From contig JACVTC010000153.1 in the NCBI GenBank assembly GCA_016946835.1, positions 271,001-335,000 on the forward strand: DNA of 64,000 nt. The letters run 5' to 3'. Positions 45,741-58,591 of this stretch are shown piece after piece. Position numbers and translations under genes: made by a program. Source of the stretch: Neocallimastix lanati (nom. inval.). Its lineage: Eukaryota; Neocallimastigomycota; Neocallimastigomycetes; Neocallimastigales; Neocallimastigaceae. Position 1 is the first letter of the stretch. Each line of letters begins with the position of its first letter. Under the pieces are notes generated by a model. It was given only the letters and a program-made list of their open reading frames with translations, ran no database searches and was not told where the DNA came from.

Positions 45741-46330
45741 ATTCAGTGATAAAATAAGTATTCCTTCCTTATTACCTACATATTCTAATATCATAGAATA
45801 TGAAGATTTTATCAATAAATATATTTACATATTCCTTCTTGGTGGAATTTCAGATTTGGATGAACTTTAATTCGATACTGAGGAATGGTGACATTTAAAC
45901 AGTTCACAGGGGTTTACTGTTCCGTATATTATGGGGCTTGTGTATTATCTTGCTTAAACAATACTTATCATTTATAGCTCTCTTGAGTTACTTTTTGATC
46001 GATTTGGTAAGAAATCCTTAAGTATCAAGTGTGCTGACATCGTATTGATATGGCTAAGGAACAATACTACTTTAGTATTTCTATTATATATATTTCAGAT
46101 AAATATAAACAGTCTAGTTCCCCTCACAGGCACTTCAGATTGATTTTTACATTATGATCAATTGGTAAACTATTAGACCGTTGTCAAGAGTGTCGACTTC
46201 GAAATAATAAGGCAAAGAAGAAATACTTATATAGATTCGAATGATGATTTTTTTTCCACATGAAGTTATCATCGATGAATGAGAAGAATTAGAGGCAAAT
46301 TAATCCTTGAAACTCAAAATGTAGTTTTTA
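44731..46330 (+). mobile_element. Decayed LINE (non-LTR) retrotransposon fragment
   Basis: Plus-strand coding-like sequence full of stops and frame changes. Recoverable words include SGQDLFSPEDHLN (about 45372), SMKSNKA (about 45552) and FPDVDKYLEIIFNKI, with FPNNWNSTSIV at 45660-45692. That is the N-terminal reverse-transcriptase region of LINEs, where NKAPGPDG...FNxxxxxxxxPxxWxxSxIV is typical. After a poly-T run (45711-45735) the text resumes with FLLGGISDLDEL and VPYIMGLVYYLA, which I associate with the extreme C-terminus of such elements. Most of the RT (including its catalytic YADD region) is therefore missing. The upstream part (MLRASTQQGLL, FDKHLAFKNIRPF) may be the segment before RT. 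Inactive relic. Family call from motif memory. Confidence 0.7.
44749..44842 (+). mobile_element. Short poly-A retro-insertion with 18-bp target-site duplication
   Basis: TTTACTACGCCTCCTCCT occurs at 44731-44748 and again at 44843-44860. Between them lie 56 bases of unique sequence and a run of 38 A. Exact flanking duplication plus a 3' poly-A tail is the footprint of LINE-driven (target-primed) insertion of a short RNA. The insert body has no recognised identity. Confidence 0.8.
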
Positions 46331-47312
46331 ATTACTAGTTTAAAGATAAAAAATAAAAAAAAAAAATAATAAAAAATTAAAATAAAAAAATTAAAATAAT
46401 AATAATAAAAATAATAATAAATAAATAAATAAATAAAGTAAAAATAAAAATAATAAAACTAAAATATAATTAATATAATTAATAAATAAAATAAATAAAT
46501 AATGGGTTAAATAATAAATATTATAATTCTAATTAAATCATATAGTTTTAAATATAATTTAAGTAATACTATATGAATTTTTTTTTTTTTTTTTTTTTTT
46601 TTGAATGTTACTTTTGACATTCCCAAGTTTTAATTTAAATTCAGTGTATATTAACAATTTAATTTTATTTCTTAAAAAAAAAAAAATAAAATAAAGTTTA
46701 TAATATATATTATTATATATAATTTATTATAATTAAATATATGTATTAAATATTATATAATTTATTTTAAATATATAATACATATATTAAATACATATAT
46801 TATATAATTTATTTTAATTAATTATATATAATATATTAATATTTACATTGTCATTGCTTTAAAAATCAGTAAAACTAAAGTTTATTTTATAAACTTTAAA
46901 TTATATTATTCTTTAAACTACAAATTCTTTTTTTTTTTTTTTTTTTTCTTATTCTTTCAACCCAATATATATATTTGAAATGTATTAAATATATATATAT
47001 TGTTTAATTAAAAAAAAAAGAGAAAAGAATAAAATAAAAAAATTTTTTAAGTCATTTCAATAAAACTTTTAAATAATAAATAATTTTTTTTAATAATAAT
47101 AATAATCAATATTAATAATGATAATAATGAATTTAATAATTTATTTATTTATTTTACTTAAATTTAATAATAATGTTTAAAATATTGAAAATATAAATAA
47201 TTTTTATTATTCAATTACTTAATAATAAAACTATATTTATAAATATAATATATATATACTTATGATAATAATTTATTATATATTTAGTATATTTAGTATT
47301 AATATACACACA

Positions 47313-47346
<34 letters not shown>

Positions 47347-47450
47347 ATAGTAAAACAAAATAAAATAATTTTTTTTTTTTTTTTTTTTTGAAATATATAT
47401 AAAAAATAAATCTATAATATAAGAAAAAAAATTTTTTTAATTTTTTTTTC
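46331..47450. other. AT-rich intergenic DNA
   Basis: No gene is seen. Includes T tracts (46578-46602, 46928-46947) and a ~30-base A tract at 47315-47343. It is the 3' flank of the minus-strand BAF60 gene. Confidence 0.6.
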
Positions 47451-48849
47451 CTAACGTTGTTGGTGTACTAATTCATTATACTTCTTGTGCGTCTTTCATT
47501 TTTTTTTTTTTTTTTTTTTTTTGGTATTGTTTTTTAATAAAAATTATTAAATAAATAAGTATAAATAATATATTATTGAAAAAAAAATTTTTTTAAATTA
47601 GTATCGTTAACTCATATTTAATTTAAATGTTAATAATTGCATAAATTATATATTTATCTTTTTTTTCTTTTTTTTTTTTTTTTTTCTCTTTGTTTATAAT
47701 TTATTCTTTATTCCTATATATTATATCATAATGATTACCTTTGCGTTAAGATAATGAAATACTCCTTCTTTAATCCATGGTTTTTTAAAGAATTCTGAAT
47801 GTCTTGATTCTTCCTTATTAATATGAATATCACCAAGAATATTCTTAAATTACAAATATAAAAAATAGTTAAAATAAAATATATAAAGATATAAACAATT
47901 TATTTAATAATAATTTATGAATTTATATATTATTATTATTATTATTATTATTATTTTAATATATTTTCCATTTCTATTAAATTCTAGTTATTAAATATTT
48001 ATTAGTATATTTAATTATTAATTTTTTTATCCTTTTCACATACTTCATAATCTCTCGCTTGACTAGCAACCCATTGATTTATAAAGGTTACAGGATCATT
48101 TACAAATGACATCATAAAATCTCTCTTTAATTTACAATTATTTATTGCTTGAATAATCTTCGATATCTATTTATTATATTATTATATCATTATTACATTA
48201 TTATATTTTATATTATTGTTGTTAGTTTTGCTTAGAAAAATACATGAACACTCAAAATATTTTAAAAATTTACTATAATATATATATACATATTTTTTTA
48301 CCTTTTCATCAATATCCATATATTCTTTTGCATTTTCTTGTAAAACGGAAACAACTGATGATATTCTATTTCTAACTGCATCATCAACTTCAACCTCGAT
48401 ATCATAGGCATACTCTGCTTCATTTGGATTTCTTTCATTCATTCTTTTTTTTTTTATTTATTTATTTTATTTTATTTTTTATTATTATATTTTAATTTTA
48501 ATTTATTTTATTTTTAATATATTTATATTAATTTTATATTCATTCAAAAATACTTTTTTTTTTTTTTTTTTTTTTTTATGAATTATAAATTATATATATT
48601 ACCTTATCTTATAATCAATAATAATTGGATCTGGTGGTAATAAATGTTGATTTATAAATTCAGGCATTTGTGGGAAAGTCATTTGGTTAACTTTAAATAT
48701 TTTTTTTAATTCTTCATTATTGTTAATAATTCTTTTATCATCTGAATCTTGAAGTTTATGATACTAATTATAATAAATATTTTATATTTATATATATATT
48801 TGATTATGATTCATAAAATTTTTATCAATTTGATATTATTAATATTAAA

Positions 48850-48889
<40 letters not shown>

Positions 48890-49191
48890 TTTTTTATAAC
48901 TTGTATTTATGTATGATAATAAATTTAAATTTTTATATAAAAATATTATTATTTACTTTTATGTATTGCCATAATGCCATAACAACATTTGGCTTGGTAT
49001 CTAATTTAATATCCAATAGATTTGCTAAATCTTCTGATAGCTTATATTTATGAGGTGCATAATCCATTTCTATTATAATTTTAGCATTAACATCGGTGTC
49101 ACCAGTTCTCTTAATTTCAAATCCATCAATTTCTGGTTGTCCTGGATTTTTATTCCACTATAATTTATTAAGAAATTTTGGAATTTAAATT

Positions 49192-49233
<42 letters not shown>

Positions 49234-50196
49234 TATTTATTATTTATTATCATTTATTATCATTTATTAATCATTTATAAATTTCTTTTATTTCATTTTG
49301 ATGTCATATTTTAAAATTAATTACTTCAATCATATTTCCTTCTGGATATAATGTTTGATCCCTGTCCAATTGAACAATAACTCTCTTTACAAATGATGAA
49401 AACTTCTTTTCAACTTGATTACTTTTTTTCCCTGCCGAATTCTTATTTTTTTTTTTTTTTTTAAAAAAAAAAAAATTGTTTTATTAATATATATATTTAA
49501 ATAAAAGGCAAATAATAAAATAAAATTGATCTTCAGTAAATAAATATTGCCTTTCAGTAAATATTTATAGTAACTTTTTATATTTTAATTATTTTCTATT
49601 TATTATTTGTTATTACATCTAATAATTTTCCTTCTATTTTTAATATCCAAGATGGCGTTGATGTATTTTCTAAACTTATTTCATTAATATTCATTATATC
49701 ATTATTTTGACCAGAAGCTGTATTTGAAATAAAAATTCTTAAAGTTTTCTTAGTCTATTGTGAATATGTAAATTTTATACAATAATTTAAAATATAAATT
49801 AGAATATATCTATATTAAAGAAATTAATCATAACAATAACATTCAAATCAATTATTACCTTTATTGGCTTTGACATAGCTTCTTGAATATCAAGCCTCTT
49901 TCTCATTATAGTTGCATCCATTTTTTTTTCAAATTCATGAAGTTGAGTATATAATTTAGATTCAGGAATTAATGACTCAATTTTTGGTGGTATAGTTTTT
50001 TCAATTCTACGTTTTTTCTTGCTTTAAATTTTTAAAATTAATTTTTTTTTTTTTTAATTTCATTTCATATTTTATAAATTAATTTTTATTATATTAAATA
50101 TATTTATTAATAATTATATTAAATAAGTATTAATTATTACTTCTTTTTAATATTTGGAGATGCCTCATTTGTTCTACGTTTTAAATCTTGATTCAT
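47451..50196 (-). CDS. SMARCD: SWI/SNF-type remodeller subunit BAF60/SMARCD (Snf12/Rsc6 homologue)
   Basis: Accessory subunit of SWI/SNF-class chromatin remodellers, nuclear. Ten exons: 50196-50141, 50021-49859, 49754-49617, 49441-49325, 49157-48957, 48763-48603, 48443-48302, 48166-48044, 47843-47739, 47492-47451 (1248 nt, 415 aa). Diagnostic blocks: IPESKLYTQLHEFEKKMDAT followed by MRKRLDIQEAMSKPIK; LRIFISNTASG with WILKIEGKLLD; KKFSSFVKRVIVQLDRDQ; the SWIB/MDM2 domain (MDYAPHKYKLSEDLANLL, VVMALWQYIK); LPPDPIIIDYKI and YAYDIEVEVDD; FVNDPVTFINQWVASQARDY near the C-terminus. The order matches BAF60 throughout. It is shorter than the human protein mainly because the variable N-terminus is reduced. 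Stop is TAG. Transcribed divergently from TFIIH p62. Confidence 0.96.
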
Positions 50197-50469
50197 TTTT
50201 AGAAATTCAAATTTGATTTAATTATTGAAGTTTTAATATAAAATAAAATAAAATATTTTAAAATAATAAATTAAAAATTTTTTAAAAAAAATTTTTTTTT
50301 CCATATATAAATATTTTTAATCAAATTTTTTAAATTCTATTTGATAATTTAATATTATAACATATACTTATGTAAAAAAATTATATAATTAAAATTATAT
50401 AATAATTCAAAAATATTTCAAAATATTTAAAAGATATTTTTTTATTTTATTTATTTAATTATACCATTA

Positions 50470-50507
<38 letters not shown>

Positions 50508-50658
50508 GTAAATAAATAAATGAAAAAATATAAAACAAAAAACAGAAAATAAGAAATAAGAAATTTTATACCAAAATTAATTTAATTTTTATTTATTAAT
50601 TTTTTCTTTTTTAAGAAAAATTATTTATTATTTTTTTAAAATAAATAAATTATTTAAA
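50197..50658. promoter_or_regulatory. Divergent promoter region, BAF60 / TFIIH p62
   Basis: 462 bp of AT-rich DNA separate the ATGs of two head-to-head genes, so both promoters must lie here. A (TA)n run at 50477-50500 is the only distinctive element; no specific factor site can be read. Confidence 0.6.
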
Positions 50659-51691
50659 ATGAAACTTGAACCTGGTGAAGAATTACTTTTATCTTTTCCG
50701 GCAATGGTAAAAAAAAAAGTAGGAACTATTAATATAACAAATTGTCGTTTAGCATGGACATTTGGTGCAGCTGATGAAATTCTAATATCATTACCATTTA
50801 ATTCCATCAAATGTAAGAACTTAAGGAACGAATAATTATAAGAAAATTAAAAATCTCCAATTATGAATGATAATATAATTTATGAATAAAAATTATAACA
50901 AATTTAATACATAATTTATTATTATTATATATATATATTAATAATTATTTAATATTTATAATTATAAATTATTTGTAACCATTGATAAAATGATAATAGC
51001 GCAATCTGTAAATGCCGCAACTTCAGCAAAGATTATGTTAAGAGTAGTTATTATTGGACAATCTCAAAAAAAAGAACAATTTAGAACATTTACATTTACC
51101 TCTAATAATGCAGTTTCAGATAGAGAAGAAGTAAAAAATGCTCTAGCGGCAGCTCTTCAAAAAATATATCAAAAAAATCAACAGTCAGCAGTAACAAAAG
51201 AAAAATCTCAACAAAGTGATGCTTCGGATAAAGCTAAATCGTTATTAAATTCGAGAGAAATGCAAATAAGGCAGGACATTCTTAATAAACATAAAGACTT
51301 AATGAAAGTACATATGGAATTAGTATTAAATGGATTATTATCGGAAGATGAATTTTGGAGTATTAGACAAGTTCGTTATTCAATTTATATTATAATAATT
51401 ATCTTTGTTATTATTAATATATTAATTAATTTATAATTAAATGTGTAATACGAATAATAATTTATAAATTTGTAATTAAAGAATTTGTTAGAAAATGAAA
51501 AGTTTACTCAAAAAAAAGGACAAGCATCTTCTTCACTAGCAGATATTAGACCAACACATAATGAAGGAAATGATATTAAATATACAATGACTACAGAAGT
51601 CATACATTCAATTTTTATACATTATCCTTCTGGTAAATTTTTATATATTAAAAATTTTTTAAATTTTAAAATTACATATATGAAATTCTTA

Positions 51692-51758
<67 letters not shown>

Positions 51759-53695
51759 GTTAAAAAAGCATATGACGAAAATGTACCAAATAAAGTAATA
51801 ATTCTTAAATAACATTTTATAATAATAATATATATATATATATATATATTAAATTAAGTAAATATAAAGTTAAAATTAATTTGTAAATATTTTATTTTAT
51901 TGGTAATATTAAAATAGATAGATGAAAAAGAATTTTGGAAAAGATATTTTTCATCAAAATTCTTCCATAGAAATAAAACTCAAGGAAAATCACATATTGA
52001 TACAAAAGATCCAATTTTCGATAAATTGTTAGATGAAGATAGTAAATAAAAACTATAATTATATTAAGCAATAATTAATATATTTTAATAACTAATAATA
52101 ATGATAATAATTAAATAAAATAAAATAAAAATTTATAACATAACTATAATCTTATTTATATATTAGACTTTCTTGGTCCTTCAGAAAAAGAAATTGAAAA
52201 TGTACCATTATTAATTGATTTAACTACAACAGAACAAAATCAGTTTGAAGTATAGAAAAAAATTTTTTTCTTTTTTTTTATTTTTTGATATTAATATTAA
52301 ATATATAAATTAAATTAATTTTTTAAGATTAATTATAAAAATAGTAATAATATCAATATTAATAATATCAATAATAAAATATCAATAATAATAATATCAA
52401 TAATAATAATAATAAAAATCAAAATAGGGATATGGAACAAAACCTGATTTTACTATGATAGGTGGATCATCGAATTCAAATATGCAATTAATAAGAAAAT
52501 TTAATCATCACTCAGAAATTATATTGAATTCATTACAGTAACTATTCTATATTTAATATATATATATATATATATATTAATAGTAAAAGAAACAAAAGAA
52601 ACGTTTTTCAATATTTATATATATTACTAATTATATACTTTATAAAATAAATAAATAAATAAATAATAGTTCAATTAATAAAGAAGATAAAATAGAAATG
52701 GATAATGAAATAAAAAAGGTAATTTAGGTTGATTGATTAAGTATATATATACTTTTGTTAATATTAAAATTTGTATATAAATTATTTAAAAATAATAGAA
52801 TTTAGTTTTTGATGATTTAACAACAAAAAAGAAAGAATTTCAAACTCCTTTACAAATTAAAGATCAAAATCATTATTTTGAAAGTCAGATTTCATTAACA
52901 AAAAAAGCATCAACTAAAAAGGTATTATAATATTTTTTATTTGTTTTTATTTGTTTTTCCATAATAAATTAAATTTTATATTAATTTTTCATCATTTAAT
53001 ATAAATAGAAATTAAATAAAAAAAAATTTAATGAATATCTAAAGAATTTAAAGAAATGGCATCTTAATTTAAATAATGTAAATATATATTATACTATTTA
53101 TTTATTTATTTATTTAACTTATTAATATTACATATATAATTTAAATATTTTTTAATGATCTAATTATAATGTATAAACTTACATAGATAAATATTGAAAA
53201 ATCAAGTGCTATCTTTCAAAAAGTATTTGATAAATTGAATAATGATGTAATTATATATAATCAAGATAAATTAGCTCAATTGAGTAAAGATTGTAAGTTA
53301 TAAGTTATATTGATTTAAAATATTATAATGTAATAAATAAATTATTAAGTTTTGTTTTTCTTTTTTTTAAAAAAAAAATATTTTAAATGTTTTATATTAA
53401 ATTAGTAAATGAATTACCGATCTCTGCTCAACAAGAAATAAGTACCTATCAATTAATATATAATGAATTATTAAAACATTTTTGGTTTTATATACCTATA
53501 ACGAATGATGAATATAAAGAAAATTTAGATAAATTAGTTAAATTATTAAAAAATACCGAAGAAAAATTTAATGAGTTTCATTTAAAGTTATTAGAAGAAT
53601 ACCAAAATATAGCAACATCCTCAAAAGAAGTAAATATATTAAAATATATTGGCATGATTAGAATTAAAATTATTATTATTATTATTATTATTATT

Positions 53696-53728
<33 letters not shown>

Positions 53729-53978
53729 ATTGTTATTATTATAATTTCTTATTAAAATATAAGTATATTTTTATATTTATAATTAAATATTAATTTATAA
53801 TAAATTTATCAATTACTAACATTTAAATAATTTACATTATATATACATATCATATTTAATTATTTTAATAAAAAAGTTATTCAATTCATTAAATAAATCC
53901 ATAAAAAGAGCGTATGAAGTATATGATAATCAAATAAAAGAATATAATAATAATAGTAAAAGGCGAAGAACAACTTAA
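50659..53978 (+). CDS. TFB1: TFIIH core subunit p62 / Tfb1 (GTF2H1)
   Basis: Subunit of the TFIIH core, which acts in RNA polymerase II initiation and nucleotide-excision repair. Thirteen exons: 50659-50812, 51000-51370, 51482-51632, 51760-51794, 51918-52041, 52167-52249, 52428-52537, 52670-52718, 52799-52921, 53009-53077, 53187-53292, 53406-53629, 53877-53978 (1701 nt, 566 aa; human about 548). N-terminal PH-like domain (EELLLSFPAMVKKKVGTINI, CRLAWTFG, FRTFTFTSNN), then BSD-type blocks with the FW pairs (LNGLLSEDEFWSIRQ and EKEFWKRYFSSKFFHRN). After these come the family landmark DFTMIGGSSNSNMQLIRKFN with HHSEIILNSL, and a helical C-terminus. The ISL/LLPFxSIK and GQSQKKEQF segments also match the family. 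Intron 3 ends in a (TTA)n run directly before its AG. Confidence 0.94.
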
Positions 53979-54263
53979 TCATTATTACATATAAAAAAAT
54001 ATACAATAATAATAATAAGATTATTATTATTAATTAAAAAAATTAAAAGAAAAAAAAAAAAAAAAACATTTCATCATTAGATTATGAAACTTATCTGAAT
54101 AATTAAATATATTTAAAAATGAAATACAGAAATTAATAAATATATAAATTAACAAATAAATATTAAAAATGCAGTAGCTGTGTAGTATTATTAACTTAAA
54201 AATTAAAGATGTTTAAAAAAATTTAATTACACTCAATTTTAATTTTTATTTTTGTTTTTATTT

Positions 54264-54340
<77 letters not shown>

Positions 54341-54634
54341 TTTTAATAATTTTTTATATTTAATGAATATTTGATATATAAATAAATTAAATATATGAAT
54401 TTGATATATAATAAAATGAAATTAAATTTTATTATATTATTATTTTCATTAATTTTTTTTTAATTTATTTTTTTTATATAGATTTATATATTTAATTATT
54501 TAAATGTATTTATTTATCTAGAATATAGTATAAATTATTAAAAGTGTGTGAAAATAGTTTAAAAAAAAATATATATATATATAAAAAAAATAAAAAAATT
54601 ACTTGAAATATATAACATAAAAATAATAAACATT
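53979..54634. other. Convergent intergenic region
   Basis: 3' flanks of TFIIH p62 (+) and SF3A1 (-). AT-rich, with a TTTA microsatellite of over twenty units at about 54260-54337. No gene is seen. Confidence 0.65.
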
Positions 54635-57600
54635 TTATTTTCTACCACCACGTTCCTTTACAGCTAATGTTAAAACAACACCTTCATTAATACCATAGGA
54701 TGTTATTGTCATACTATTCTTTAGCAAAACAGTTGATCCATTTGAAGTCATAGATAACTTTTGACGACCTGCTGGCATATTTCGTATTTGAGAAATACGT
54801 TCTTTTAATGTAGATACAGTATCATTAGGTTGCACATCGGGTACAGTAAAGGTTTGACCATCCAATCCCCATTCTGGTTTGTCGGTATTTACAGTCGTTT
54901 GAATTGTTACAGTAATATTCTATTTTAAAAAATAATACGCAATATATATATATATATAATATTAATTTGAATTTATTTTTTATATAGACTTATTAATATT
55001 AAATGTTATCAATAAATTATTTATTATCAATTTAATCTTAAATAAAAAATAAAAAAAAAAAATTACAGAAGCTGGTGGTGGTGGCGGTGGAAGGTTATTA
55101 CCCATTGGTGGTGGTGGTATAGATGAAACTGGAGGTGGAACAATTGAATCGGTTCTTTGTCTTTTAGGATCTGGCATATACATATTTTGCTCTTTATTAA
55201 CAGGTTTTCCTGGATAGTTATTATTTAATAATGGAAGTGCTGGTGGTATAGTATTATGCATCATCATAGGTGGTCTATTTGATGGCATTTGTTGCATATG
55301 TGGTGGTCTTATTGGACTTGGACCAGGTGGATACATATTTTGTTGTTGTTGATATAAGAATGGATTAGGTGGTGGTGGAAAGTTAGGACGTGGTGGTATT
55401 CCAGGATTATTAGCTGCTGGAGGAATTGGTAAACCAGGAGCAGCAGGAATACCCGGAGGTTGTACAATTGGCTATTTATTATTTATATAATTATTAATAT
55501 TTGAATTATTATTACTATTTATACTATGATTTTGATATAATTAAATGAATTTTTATACATATTTATATTTGCAAATTAAAATTACCAACGATGGTGGTGG
55601 AACAACTTTTTGTTCTGGCATCTGTGGACCAATTTTACTTTTATCCTCGCTACATTTTTAATAAAATAATAATAATAAAAAAGGAATTAAAAATTTGATA
55701 ATAATTAAAAAAAATGTTTGAAAATTATTTATACATATATTAATAAGAAATTTACTCTGCCAATCCTTTTCTACGATAAATTGCAGCAATTTGTTCATCA
55801 ATAGACATACCAGTTTGTTGTGCTTGTCTAGTAGCAGAACCAATAGATGCAATGTGACCATCCCAAATAACTTTCTCTTTTTCGGCTTGTTTTGCTTTTT
55901 CAGCATCTTCTTCAATCTTCTTACCGATTTCAACTTCTTCACTACCGAAAATATCAGTACGATAACCAGAAAGTTTATTAAGATTAGCAGCAACATCAAT
56001 ACCTGTTTGTAATAAATTACTATCCTTCTTTTTTGCTTCACTAATCTTTTTTTGTTCTCTCCATTTCGGATCAAGTAATTCAATACGAACGTGTTCGTCC
56101 ATTTCTGATACTGGAATAGCTTGACCACATCTAGGACAAATTTGAGTTTGTTGTTCAAGTTGATGTTTAAGTACTATTTAATAATGAAATAAATATTATA
56201 ATATAAAATTAAAAATTAATATATACATATATATATAATTTAAATAAAAGTTTATCTTGATAATTATAAAAATAATTTATATTTATTTAATATATATTTT
56301 TTTTCTTTTTATTTATTAAACATACCTTTTGGTGTATAATCTGTTCTAATTTTAATTGGAGCATTTGAATCTATTTGAATAACACCAGATGTTGATTGTT
56401 TATGAGTTTCATCTTCCATATCCATTTCTTCATCCATCTTTTTATAATTTATTTTATATAATTAATTTTATTATATGATTTTTACAATAATTTTTAAATA
56501 TGTAAAAAATATTTTTATTAGTATATATTTTATAATATAAATATATTAAAAATATATACTAACGTCCATATCACCAGCTTGTTCTTCTTCTTTTTTAGCT
56601 AATTCATTAGTTGATATAATATTAGCTTTCTTCTGAATTAATGACATATGTTGTAATTCTGATAAACTCATTGGCGGTGGAAGGTCCATTGATTCATCAG
56701 CTTCTGTAAATTCTATAGTATCTACAATAACAAAATCATGCCAATCGATAGAAGCATATGCAACTATATAAAATATAAAAGATAATTATAACATAATAAT
56801 TATAATATGTTATATTATATAAGAAAAATGTAAAAATTATATAAATTATAAATTAATTAAATATAAAATATTATTTAAATATCTTTGTTAAAAAAATTAC
56901 TTTTTTCAGCATCAGCTTTTTCTTCTTCTTTCTTTTTCTGTTCTTCTTGATATGTTTTATATTCAACTCTTTGTAATGCACGATCTAATACCTATTAATT
57001 AACATTTAATATATAAAATAATTGCATTTTTGAAATTATAATTGGAATTAATTTATATTAATTTTTATAGTAAAAATTTTTATTATAAAAAATTTTGAAA
57101 ATTTACTGTGTATTTGTCATGCATATTTATTTCAAGATTTTGAAATAATTTTTTTGAAGGAATTAATACTTTAGTATATTGTTCAACAAGTTTTGTAAAA
57201 TAATTAAATAAACTATGATTTGGTCTCAAAAATTCAAATTGATAATTTCTTTGTTCACGTTGGGCTAATCCTGTCATGAATTGACGACCATTACGAGCTA
57301 CAAATTGTGCAGTAAGTTTTAAAATATCTCTATTATATATTTACAACAAATAATCATAAAGTTTAATTACAAAGAAAATATTTACATTCATAGTTTTTAA
57401 TATAAAATAAAATAAAATATAGAATTAATAAAAGAAAATTATAAATAATAATTAAAATTTATATTTAATAATAAAAATTATGTATATAATTACAAATCTT
57501 GAGCTGAAATTGCTGGTAATTCTGCCATAAATTCAAATGCTGGTGGTTCTTTTGGAATTGGTTTCTCTGGAATTTTTTCTTTCTTCTCTGTTTCTTTATT

Positions 57601-57700
57601 TTCAACTTCATCTGGTTTCTTTGAATCTTCTGATGCTTTATTTTATAATTTTTAATTTATATATCAATATAAATAAATTTCAGTATTGGAATATCCATTT

Positions 57701-57737
<37 letters not shown>

Positions 57738-58223
57738 TATAAATTATAATGTAATTATTTATTAATACTTTTTCCTTCCTTTGATTCTTTAATCTTAAAT
57801 TGGTAATAAGAAAAATATGGATCATTTGGATTTAAAAATGAAAATTTTGGATTAAATTTTTCTTTTTCTTTAATAAGATTTTCAAATTGAACTGTATTTC
57901 TCGCTACAAAAGAAGCAGTTTTATCAATGATATCTAAAATTATGATTTATTTTTTTTTAAAAATATATATATAAATAGATATATTAAATTTAAGAAAAAA
58001 AAACTAATATATTTGTACATCTAATAAAGTTTTCACTCTAATTTCATTTTTGGGTTAATAAAATGCTTTTATGTTTAAATTTATATATATAATAGATTTA
58101 AATATAGCATTTTAATTAAAAAATTTTTTATAAATTTCATAATATTAAAAAAAAAAAAATACTTCTAATTTCTGGTGGTGGATAAATAATACCCACTACA
58201 TCTGTATTTTCTACTGAAGGCAT
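54635..58223 (-). CDS. SF3A1: Splicing factor 3A subunit 1 (SF3A1 / Prp21)
   Basis: U2 snRNP component needed for prespliceosome assembly. Eleven exons: 58223-58163, 57933-57769, 57635-57494, 57329-57107, 56991-56901, 56763-56564, 56437-56326, 56173-55756, 55649-55586, 55471-55067, 54919-54635 (2166 nt, 721 aa). First SURP module near residues 22-75 (IIDKTASFVARN, NPKFSFLNPNDPYFSYYQFK). Second at about 123-185 (LTAQFVARNGRQF, QREQRNYQFEFLRPNHSLFN). Then a helical VLDRALQRVEYKTYQEEQ segment, WHDFVIVDTIEF, the MDEHVRIELLDPKWREQ block, RTDIFGSEEVEIGKKI, a proline-rich stretch and a C-terminal ubiquitin-like domain ending LAVKERGGRK. All are SF3A1 landmarks in order. Unlike my recollection of the human protein, a CPRCGQAIP motif precedes the MDEHVR block, suggesting a zinc site. 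Divergent from Prp43. Confidence 0.97.
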
Positions 58224-58516
58224 CTTTTGTATTTATCTTTTAATATTGCTTTTATATTATCTTTATATGATCATCCAAAATTAATAATATGTGTTATTTA
58301 TTATTTAATATTAAAAAAAAAATAAAAAAAAATTAAAAATTATTATTTAATTAAAAATTTAACAAACCAAACCCACATATATAAATATTTAATATTATTA
58401 ATTCATATATAAATTATAAATTTATCTATTGTATAATATTTAATTTATTTATTTATTTACTTATTTAATTACTTATTTAATTACTTATTTATTTATTTAT
58501 TTGTTTGTTTGTTTGT

Positions 58517-58591
<75 letters not shown>

